Origin: Spirochaetia bacterium UBA5763
GTDB taxonomy: Bacteria; Spirochaetota; UBA4802; UBA5550
Assembly: GCA_002418835.1 (NCBI GenBank)
Contig: DIEX01000030.1
Coordinates: 1 to 64,000 of the forward strand
Length of the DNA stretch: 64,000 nt
Reading direction: 5' to 3'
This document shows, one piece after another, positions 9,151 to 16,251 of this stretch. The notes under the pieces are model-generated. The model was not told the DNA's origin and did no database searches. It was given only the letters and a program-made list of their open reading frames with translations. How positions within the stretch are numbered: position 1 is the stretch's first letter; each line of letters begins with the position of its first letter. Both the position numbers and the translations under genes were made by a program.

Positions 9151-9545
9151 CATTAACCGGAGATGAAAGAGCTCAACTGATAAAACACCGTATAGAAAAA
9201 TCCAACTTGCTTCAGAAGGAAGCTGCGTTTCTTTTTGATTCCGGACTTTACAATACATCTGTCAATAGAATTTACTACGCAATGTATCATGCAGTATCTG
9301 CCCTCGCATTGAAGGATAGCTTCACAACTTCAAAACACCTTCAGCTTATAGGCTGGTTTAACAGGGAATATGTTAAAACAGGTAAAGCTGATATCAATTC
9401 AGGCAAGTATCTGACACGGGCATTTGAAATGCGATCTAAAAGTGATTATGATGATTTCGTTAATTATTCTGAAAACGAAGTAAAGGAATTACTGGAAAAT
9501 CTTAAAATTTTCCTTCAGATTGTTGAAACATTAATACAGAACTAA
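9147..9545 (+). CDS. HEPN domain protein (toxin partner)
   Basis: 132 aa all-helical protein. The HEPN RNase motif R-x6-H is present as Arg41 and His48 in NRIYYAMYHA, the usual placement for the HEPN partner of MNT proteins. It is translationally coupled to the nucleotidyltransferase gene. Known relatives are tRNA- or mRNA-cleaving RNases inactivated by AMPylation of a C-terminal tyrosine region; several tyrosines and serines near SDYDDFVNYSE could serve, but that is a guess. Its stop codon overlaps the convergent stop of the WalJ-like gene (9542-9545). Confidence 0.88.
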   Translation: MTLTGDERAQLIKHRIEKSNLLQKEAAFLFDSGLYNTSVNRIYYAMYHAVSALALKDSFTTSKHLQLIGWFNREYVKTGKADINSGKYLTRAFEMRSKSDYDDFVNYSENEVKELLENLKIFLQIVETLIQN

Positions 9546-10339
9546 ATTATGATAAGGGGAGAAATGCTCTCTTTTTCAGATACAATGAGTTTCAGATTTG
9601 AGTCTGATATACATCCTGATAATTCAAGATATGATCTGACTGTCTGATCTGCTACATCAGGCCGGTTGTTCTCTTTACTTAAATGGCCCAGTATAACATA
9701 CTGAAGATTATCATGAAGCAGTTCGGAAAGGAGCCTCCCTGATACTTCATTTGAGAGGTGTCCTGTATCGCTTAAAATTCTCTTCTTCAGATAGAAAGGG
9801 TAACTGCCATTCTTCAGCATTTCTATATCGTGGTTTGCTTCAATAAACAGCACGTTTGATCTTTTGAGTTTTTCAGCGATGTAGCTGTTGTAGCATCCAA
9901 GGTCTGTGGCTACACTGATCTTCTTTTTATTCTTTGTAAAAGTGTAACACACAGGGTCAGCAGCATCATGAGGCGTCCTGAACGGGTGGATTACCAGTTC
10001 ATTGATCGCAAAATCTTTGTCAGGAGTTATTTTCCGGAAAAGATTTTTATCAATCTCACCAACTGTTCCCGATGAGAGAGCAGCGCGCCATGTCAGCTCA
10101 GTTGTGTAAATAGGGATATTATATCTTCTTGATAGTACACCAAGCCCCCTGATGTGATCGGAGTGTTCGTGAGTTATAAGGACTGCATCAATGCTTCCGG
10201 GATCAACATCGATTGACTCAAGTCCCGACTTCACTCTTTTGCAGCTTATTCCGGTATCTACCAGGATATGAGTACGGTCAGTCCCTACATAAATGCAGTT
10301 CCCGCTGCTGCTGCTTGCTATGCTGCATAGTTTCATCAT
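9542..10339 (-). CDS. walJ: MBL-fold metallo-hydrolase, WalJ/YycJ-like
   Basis: 265 aa. Opens with CSIASSSSGNCIYV and carries the metal-binding HEHSDHIRG motif near residues 57-65, a further His in the FRTPHDAADP stretch, Asp in SVATDLG and His in the IEANHDIEML and ILGHLS stretches. This is the YycJ/WalJ subgroup of metallo-beta-lactamase-fold hydrolases, proposed exonucleases linked to DNA repair or the cell cycle. It lies 78 bp after the PP2C gene on the same strand but a candidate terminator separates them, so it may be independent of the kinase operon. The gene symbol reflects family resemblance, not proven orthology. Confidence 0.85.
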   Translation of the reverse strand: MMKLCSIASSSSGNCIYVGTDRTHILVDTGISCKRVKSGLESIDVDPGSIDAVLITHEHSDHIRGLGVLSRRYNIPIYTTELTWRAALSSGTVGEIDKNLFRKITPDKDFAINELVIHPFRTPHDAADPVCYTFTKNKKKISVATDLGCYNSYIAEKLKRSNVLFIEANHDIEMLKNGSYPFYLKKRILSDTGHLSNEVSGRLLSELLHDNLQYVILGHLSKENNRPDVADQTVRSYLELSGCISDSNLKLIVSEKESISPLIII

Positions 10340-10374
10340 GGGGACAGGTTACCTCTTTTTAATAAATACCGTAT

Positions 10375-10402
10375 AAAAACTTAAACTGAACTTAAAGTTT
10401 TT
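10375..10402 (-). terminator. Candidate terminator after the PP2C gene
   Basis: AAAAACTT (10375-10382) pairs with AAGTTTTT (10395-10402). Read on the minus strand the second arm ends in a T-run. The stem is AT-rich and short, so termination may be partial. Confidence 0.4.
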
Positions 10403-10417
10403 CAATAAAAAAAATTA

Positions 10418-11185
10418 TCAGCATATTTTTACTGTAATAAGAGAGACATTATCAGACGAACCGTTTGAGAGCGAAAAGTTCAGCAATTCAGAGTTGAGCT
10501 TTTTCAGGTCTTCGATATTACTCTGCATTAATGATTCAATTTCATCGTAGGATCTCTCCATATCAATATCAGTCAGCCCGTCACTGCATATTATTACAAG
10601 ATCATTTCCCCTGGTTTTACCGGTGAGATCATAAATATCAATTGTAATATTACTAATCCCTCCGCCGATACTGCTTGTGATATAATTTTTAGGGACACTC
10701 CCACCCATCTGCTCTGCAAGTGAATGATCACGGGTCTTCTGCGCAAGGTATCCGTCACGGAATGTATAGAGCCTTGAATCGCCGACATTGAACACAATGA
10801 ATCTGCTGTTATTGAATAGCGTCCCCACAAGGGTTGTACCCATAGCTTTTTTCCCGCTTTTACTTCCGTACTCAGTGATCTCAACATGAATCTTTTCTAT
10901 AACGCTTTTCAGCATATCATCATTAAGGAGAGAAACTCCGTTATTCTTTATCTCTTCAGCGAGCTTTTCAAGTGTGAGGCGGCTTGCAATCTCACCTGCC
11001 TCATGCCCCCCCATACCGTCCGCAACAGAAAAACAGATTACGTCATCTCCGACATCTTTCAAAAAGACTTCCGGTGATTCATAGTGATCCCGGAAGTTTA
11101 TGATTTCGCCGTTGCAGAGGATGGAATCCTCATTGGTTTTCCGTACTGTGCCCTTATCTGTTATGCAGCAGTATTCAATTTTCAT
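10418..11185 (-). CDS. PP2C-type Ser/Thr protein phosphatase
   Basis: 255 aa cytoplasmic phosphatase of the Stp/PPM family. Metal-binding and catalytic motifs are all visible: RKTNEDS near 15-21, VADGMGGHEAG, GTTLVG, FNVGDSRLY, CSDGLTD and SSDNVSLI. Such enzymes use two Mn/Mg ions to remove phosphate from Ser/Thr. It is the last gene of the six-gene operon that also encodes the kinase and the FHA protein, and its start overlaps the FHA gene stop by 4 bp. The obvious inference is that it reverses phosphorylation by the MORN kinase. Confidence 0.95.
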   Translation of the reverse strand: MKIEYCCITDKGTVRKTNEDSILCNGEIINFRDHYESPEVFLKDVGDDVICFSVADGMGGHEAGEIASRLTLEKLAEEIKNNGVSLLNDDMLKSVIEKIHVEITEYGSKSGKKAMGTTLVGTLFNNSRFIVFNVGDSRLYTFRDGYLAQKTRDHSLAEQMGGSVPKNYITSSIGGGISNITIDIYDLTGKTRGNDLVIICSDGLTDIDMERSYDEIESLMQSNIEDLKKLNSELLNFSLSNGSSDNVSLITVKIC

Positions 11186-11763
11186 TTAGCAGTAAACTCC
11201 TGGTCAGCAAGCATGATACGGTCCCCTTTTTTAACAGGATACTCTCTCTGCGGTTCAAGGATCTCACCATTGAGTTTACTTTTATTTGTTGAGCCGAGAT
11301 CCTTTATAAACCAGGTTCCTGACTTTAAAATCAATTCCGCATGTTTGCGGGAGAGAAATTTAAAGCCGCCAAGTTGCTCAGCGTGAGCACCCTCCCCTCT
11401 GCCAAGGATATCGTTGTTTTTAATTACAAGTTCAAGGCCGCCGGAGTGGATTAATGTTACAGTATCGCTCCCGGTTCCGCTGTTAAGGTCAAATGCCGCA
11501 GTCCCCCCCTGCTGGACTTCATGAGACTGTACTGCATCATTAATAGCCTGATTCTGAGATCCGGAAGGAAATCCCTGCTGAGGTGCCGCGTTCTGAGCAT
11601 CAGCGTTTCTGCGGGATTCAAGCCGTGTGCCGTCTTTATCACAAAACTTTCCGGTACCATAGTTATTGCACTTCGGGCAGATCAATATCTCAGACCCGCA
11701 CTGGTCGCAGAATTTTGAATCATCATCTATCTCTATACGGCACTTTTTATTCGGGCAGATCAT
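11182..11763 (-). CDS. Double zinc-ribbon and FHA domain protein
   Basis: 193 aa. The N-terminus has two zinc ribbons (Cys3/8/19/22 and Cys29/32/41). A Q/N/S-rich linker (50-87) leads to TAAFDLN (88-94), then an FHA domain (about 108-193) with GRGEG (121-125), SRKHAEL (138-144), GSTN (157-160) and NG (165-166), the residues that bind phosphothreonine. TAAFDLN resembles three motifs at the kinase N-terminus (TESFELN, TESIELN, TAGFDLN). A GarA-like switch, in which a phosphorylated Thr before the FHA domain is bound in cis, is a reasonable inference. Overlaps both neighbours by 4 bp. Confidence 0.93.
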   Translation of the reverse strand: MICPNKKCRIEIDDDSKFCDQCGSEILICPKCNNYGTGKFCDKDGTRLESRRNADAQNAAPQQGFPSGSQNQAINDAVQSHEVQQGGTAAFDLNSGTGSDTVTLIHSGGLELVIKNNDILGRGEGAHAEQLGGFKFLSRKHAELILKSGTWFIKDLGSTNKSKLNGEILEPQREYPVKKGDRIMLADQEFTAK

Positions 11764-14700
11764 ACAAGGTCCTCCGCTTCAAATGTAAACAGTACAGGAT
11801 CCCCCTGTTTGACTCCCGGGAGCCCGGCCACACGGCTGGACTGCCTTTTCTGTACTGACTCAAAAAGATTACGGACAGTACGCCCATTGGCGAAGTTATC
11901 ATCACGGTTATTATAGATATCTGTCAGGCCGGAAACAAGCTTACTCTCAAATTCCGGTGTCATAACCATTTTCCTCGATGCAGCCATTCCTTTAAATATT
12001 GAAATCAGTTCTTCAGGAGTGTAGTCCTCAAACTCTATTGTATTCTGAAATCGTGACGGGAGTCCGGGATTGCTATTGATGAAACGCTTCATTTCACCCT
12101 TATATCCCGCTGCAATAACTACAAATTTACCCTTGTCATCCTCCATCCTCTTCAACAGGGTGTCAACTGCCTCTTTACCGAAATCCTTCCCCCCTTCTTC
12201 AGGGATAAGCGCGTATGCTTCATCAACAAAGAGCACTCCCCCCATTGACTCATCAATAGCAGCAGTTGTCTTCTGCGCAGTTTCACCTATATACTGTCCC
12301 ACAAGCCCACCGCGATCCTTTTCCACAAGGTGTCCCTTCGACAGGAGCCCCATATTTTTAAAGATATCAGCAAGTATCCTTGCCACTGTGGTCTTCCCTG
12401 TACCCGGATTACCGGTAAATATATAGTGGCTTCCAATCTTCGGTGATGCCCCTCCATCATTCCTGAGCTTTTCGACTTTAAGAAAATTGATAAGCTCCCT
12501 CACTTCTTTTTTTACAGACGCAAGTCCTGTGAGTTTATCAAGACGGGCAAGTGCTGCTTCGAGGGAATCCTCCTTCTTCTCTTCAACAGGGAAATCAGCG
12601 GCTTCGATAATTGAATATAGAGAATTATCAGGAGGCCCGCTAACACCTGAGAGTCTCACAGACTGATTCATCAGAATCCTGTCAAAGAGATTCCTGATAT
12701 CCCTTCCATTCCCGAAGTTCTCATCCCGGTTGTCATACATATTCCTGCATGCAGCAGACAGAAGCGGGAGAGCGCTTTCAGCCAGTTTATACCCCTGGGA
12801 TGAAGCGATTATCATAAATATCTGCTGAAGCTCATGGGCATTATAATCCTCAAAATGGAACTTCCTTGTAAACCTGCTGGGTAGCCCGGAGTTGGATTTA
12901 AGGAACCTATCCATGTCCTTTTTATATCCTGCCGCTATGACAACAAATTTCCCTCTGTCATCCTCCATCCTCTTCATCAGGGTATCTATTGCCTCCTGGC
13001 TGAATGAATCGCTCTGCCCGGCGGGAGTCAGTGTATATGCTTCATCAATGAATAGCACACCACCAAGAGCACGGTCAACAACTCCATTCACTTTAGGTGA
13101 TGTCTGTCCCACATACTGGGCAACGAGTCCCGACTTATCCACCTCTATAAAATAATCTGACGGGAGCATACCTATACTGTTGAAAAGTTTCCCTATCATA
13201 CGGGCCACAGTGGTCTTCCCTGTTCCGGGATTTCCTGCGAGGATAATGTGGGGCACAATGCTTGATTTTCTCCCCTCTATCTCCTCACGCTTCATCTGGG
13301 TATTGGCAAAAAGCACAAGCTCTCGCACCTCCTTCTTGATGTTATCCATACCCACCATTGAATCGAGTTGTGAAAGTATATCATCAACAGATAGCCGTTC
13401 CTGAAGTGTATAAGGTATATCCTCAGGCATTATAACATTAAGCTTATCCGGAGTTCTCTCCTCAGGATTTATTGATGAAAGACGTGATGCCTGTTCCTTA
13501 ATCATCGATTCAAAAAGGTTCCGCACCGTTCTTCCGTTTGCGAACTTTTTGTCTCTCTTATTATATATCTCTTTAAGCGCATCAGAGGCCTTAACTCCGG
13601 CTTCTTCTGAAAGTTTAAATCCGGCTTTTTTAACCATTATGCGGAATATGCTGTAAAGCTCATCCGGCTTGTAATCATCAAGCTGGAAAAAATTCGTAAA
13701 CCTGCTTTTAAGTCCGGGGTTTGATGAGATGAAACGATCCATCTCTTCTTTATATCCAGCAGCAATTACAACGAACTTCCCCCTGTGATCTTCCATGCTC
13801 TTCAGGATAGTATCAATGGCCTCCTGCCCGTAATCCTTCCCTCCCCCCTCAGGTGTAAGGGAATATGCCTCGTCAATAAAGAGTACACCACCCATTGCCG
13901 AGCTTACAACAGCAGCTGTCTTCTGGGCGGTTTCTCCGATATACTGCCCCACAAGGTCACGTCTGTCCACTTCAACAATATGACCGGAGGGGAGAATCCC
14001 GATTGCCTTGAGAAGTTCACCCACAATGCGGGCAACTGTTGTTTTACCTGTTCCGGGATTTCCTGTGAAGACCATATGCACACCGAAGTCAGCTCCTTCA
14101 ATCCCTGACTTCTGCTGCTCTTTGCGTATATTTATTGAATGCGCAAGTTTCTTTATTTCACTTTTGATGTTGTCCATGCCAACAAGGTCTTCCATTGCCG
14201 CAAGTACTTCATCAGGGGTCTTTTTCTTAATCCCTTCATCGGGTATATCAGCTGCGAGTATCTGCACCAGATCATCATTGCTGTAGCTCCCTGATTCAGC
14301 AAGTCTGTTGCTCTGCCTGTTAAGTATTTTAGGTATAATTTCCCTTTCAATAAGCCAGCCGTTTTTATATTCGCTCTTCCCTGAATACATTGTGACCCGG
14401 ATATACTCCCTGAGAAGTTCAACCGCATCATCTGATACTGTAAAGCTGAACGAACGGAGTTTAATCAGCGCAATCTGAAGGAGTTCATCCTCTGAATAAT
14501 TATCAAAATCAAGTATCAGGCCTATCCTCTGTTTGTCCTCCCTGTTTTCATCAAAGTACTTCTCAAGGGGATCCTTTATCCCTGCCATGATGATTATTAT
14601 ATCATCCCCTGCTGTTGTCATAGCCTTTACTATTGCTGATACGCACTCAATACTCTTATGCATCTCATCAAAAAAGAGTACACCCCCCCGGGCCTTATCA

Positions 14701-15176
14701 ATCCATTTAGTTATGGCAGAGTGCAGGTTCTGCGCTTCCCGTTTCAGCGCTTCATTATCTATTTCAAGTATTGTCCCCTTTGAAAGCGCGCCTATCTTTC
14801 TGAACTCAGAGGCAAAGTACTGACCAATCATTGTTTTACCTGTACCTGTATCACCCTTGAATACAGAGTGAAGGTAAAGAGGATTTACAGGGAGCCCCCT
14901 GCTCTTACGCTCATTAATTATTTTTACCCTGTTTATAATTTCGTTTATGTTCTTCCTGACATTTTCGAGACCCGCAATCCCGGCAGGTTCCTGAGCATTA
15001 CCCTGTGAAGTATTCCCGGAACTTTCAGCGCGCCTCAGAATTTCACCGCACTCTTTGCAGTACTTTGCTATGGAACGGTTTTTCGTTTTACATGACTGAC
15101 AGACAGGAGCCGATGCTCCATGCTGCTGAACTGACTGTATTTGCGGCTGTCCCTGCGTATCCATTATTATCACCAT
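11760..15176 (-). CDS. Zinc-ribbon protein with four tandem CbxX-type AAA+ modules
   Basis: 1138 aa. A zinc ribbon (Cys26/29/40/43) is followed by four AAA+ modules of the CbxX/CfqX (SpoVK, EccA) family. Walker A motifs lie at 108-115 (GDTGTGKT), 372-379, 648-655 and 922-929 (GNPGTGKT each); Walker B motifs lie near 166-171, 431-436, 707-712 and 981-986. Modules 2-4 are evenly spaced (274-276 residues), closely alike, and keep the LVGQYIGET pore-like loop and NPGL-SRF sensor region; module 1 is divergent, with FFDEMHKS at Walker B. Known CbxX proteins have one or two modules, such as the RuBisCO activase CbbX and the T7SS ATPase EccA; four in one chain suggests a pseudo-hexamer from few subunits. 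The ATG overlaps the upstream stop (TAATG); Met5 is an alternative start. Confidence 0.93.
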   Translation of the reverse strand: MVIIMDTQGQPQIQSVQQHGASAPVCQSCKTKNRSIAKYCKECGEILRRAESSGNTSQGNAQEPAGIAGLENVRKNINEIINRVKIINERKSRGLPVNPLYLHSVFKGDTGTGKTMIGQYFASEFRKIGALSKGTILEIDNEALKREAQNLHSAITKWIDKARGGVLFFDEMHKSIECVSAIVKAMTTAGDDIIIIMAGIKDPLEKYFDENREDKQRIGLILDFDNYSEDELLQIALIKLRSFSFTVSDDAVELLREYIRVTMYSGKSEYKNGWLIEREIIPKILNRQSNRLAESGSYSNDDLVQILAADIPDEGIKKKTPDEVLAAMEDLVGMDNIKSEIKKLAHSINIRKEQQKSGIEGADFGVHMVFTGNPGTGKTTVARIVGELLKAIGILPSGHIVEVDRRDLVGQYIGETAQKTAAVVSSAMGGVLFIDEAYSLTPEGGGKDYGQEAIDTILKSMEDHRGKFVVIAAGYKEEMDRFISSNPGLKSRFTNFFQLDDYKPDELYSIFRIMVKKAGFKLSEEAGVKASDALKEIYNKRDKKFANGRTVRNLFESMIKEQASRLSSINPEERTPDKLNVIMPEDIPYTLQERLSVDDILSQLDSMVGMDNIKKEVRELVLFANTQMKREEIEGRKSSIVPHIILAGNPGTGKTTVARMIGKLFNSIGMLPSDYFIEVDKSGLVAQYVGQTSPKVNGVVDRALGGVLFIDEAYTLTPAGQSDSFSQEAIDTLMKRMEDDRGKFVVIAAGYKKDMDRFLKSNSGLPSRFTRKFHFEDYNAHELQQIFMIIASSQGYKLAESALPLLSAACRNMYDNRDENFGNGRDIRNLFDRILMNQSVRLSGVSGPPDNSLYSIIEAADFPVEEKKEDSLEAALARLDKLTGLASVKKEVRELINFLKVEKLRNDGGASPKIGSHYIFTGNPGTGKTTVARILADIFKNMGLLSKGHLVEKDRGGLVGQYIGETAQKTTAAIDESMGGVLFVDEAYALIPEEGGKDFGKEAVDTLLKRMEDDKGKFVVIAAGYKGEMKRFINSNPGLPSRFQNTIEFEDYTPEELISIFKGMAASRKMVMTPEFESKLVSGLTDIYNNRDDNFANGRTVRNLFESVQKRQSSRVAGLPGVKQGDPVLFTFEAEDLV

Positions 15177-16201
15177 TACTGTTTAACAAATATCTGCTGC
15201 TTTGCATCTTTTGAATTATCTACAAAATAACCGTTCAGCACTGTACCTGATGCATTCACCGAGCCGCAGAAACTGAAATGCCCCGATTCCCCTGAAATAT
15301 TCCTGATCTTTATACTGCGAAACTGAAAATTATTACCGTCCCATTTACCTGAAACTGTATAAACACACTCCCGTCCACCGCCATCGAATGCTTTCCAGTG
15401 ACTATTCCCTGTAAGTGAATTCCCGGAAAGTGTGAGTTTCATTGTTTCAATCCAACGGGTATCTGTTGATATCCATATACCTGCAATCCTGTTGTCATAT
15501 ATCTCCCGCTCCCTGCGTTCACGCTCAAGCCGCTGATGCTCCTCCTCTTCCCTTCTGGCTGCCTCCTCCCGGACCTTCACAACTTCATCAACACGCTCAC
15601 TCTCTGAAGTGACAAATCCGCGCAGCCTCTCCACAGACTTTTTAATCTGCACCATCTCTTCGACAGAGATGAGCTTTACTTTCTGTGTACCGGAGGTCTT
15701 GTAATCCTCTATTCTCTGCTCCCTTGCATCGAAGAAATCCCTCTCTTTCAGGAGGATCAGCCTCTGACGTTTCTTCTCGTACTCCTTCTGTACGTCTGGT
15801 GTAAGTGAACCATTAATCTCCTGAATAATCGCATCAGCCTCCTGCTGCGACATCACCTGAAGTTCCGAAGGGTTTTCATGCGGCCTCTCCATTTCACGGG
15901 CCATGCCGGAAACCGGGGCTCCGCAGTTTGAACAGAAATCTGTATACTGCACTGTATTACATACACCGCACATTACACCCTCAGTGTTGGACCCGCAGAA
16001 CGCGCAATATACACCACTGTTCATTTCTCCGCATACAGGGCATGGTTTTTCAATACTATCAAAACCGGTACCGCACTCTTCGCAGAATATCGCATCTGCA
16101 TCATTGACATGAGAACAGGAGAGACATACCTTTCCCTCTGTGGTTTCACTATATCTCTTCTGCTGCGTCTCACTCCGTTCCCTGTAGTTCTCTTCACTCA
16201 T
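15176..16201 (-). CDS. Multi zinc-ribbon, coiled-coil protein of the kinase/AAA operon
   Basis: 341 aa, no family recognised. The N-terminal 100 residues hold a series of CxxC knuckles (CLSC, CEEC, CPVC, CAFC, CGVC, CSNC), enough for about three zinc ribbons. A highly charged stretch rich in Glu/Arg (about 110-245) should form a long coiled coil. The last 95 residues (GIWISTDTRWIETMKLTL and on) look like a beta-rich, lipocalin-like or DUF-type domain measuring an insoluble or ligand-dependent surface, but I cannot name it. Start ATG at 16201; 50 bp after the kinase gene and overlapping the AAA gene. Likely an adaptor linking the zinc-ribbon partners of this operon. Confidence 0.85.
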   Translation of the reverse strand: MSEENYRERSETQQKRYSETTEGKVCLSCSHVNDADAIFCEECGTGFDSIEKPCPVCGEMNSGVYCAFCGSNTEGVMCGVCNTVQYTDFCSNCGAPVSGMAREMERPHENPSELQVMSQQEADAIIQEINGSLTPDVQKEYEKKRQRLILLKERDFFDAREQRIEDYKTSGTQKVKLISVEEMVQIKKSVERLRGFVTSESERVDEVVKVREEAARREEEEHQRLERERREREIYDNRIAGIWISTDTRWIETMKLTLSGNSLTGNSHWKAFDGGGRECVYTVSGKWDGNNFQFRSIKIRNISGESGHFSFCGSVNASGTVLNGYFVDNSKDAKQQIFVKQ

Positions 16202-16251
16202 TTACAAACTCCATGATTACGTTTTACGCTGAATTGTTGAGGTTTTAAATT

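Noticed and set aside
11760..15176. Long antiparallel reading frames within the AAA gene (for example near 12070-12426 and 14008-14286)
   Set aside because: They lie opposite the well-supported AAA+ gene and reflect its codon pattern; products are Ser/Pro/Thr-rich with no family match.
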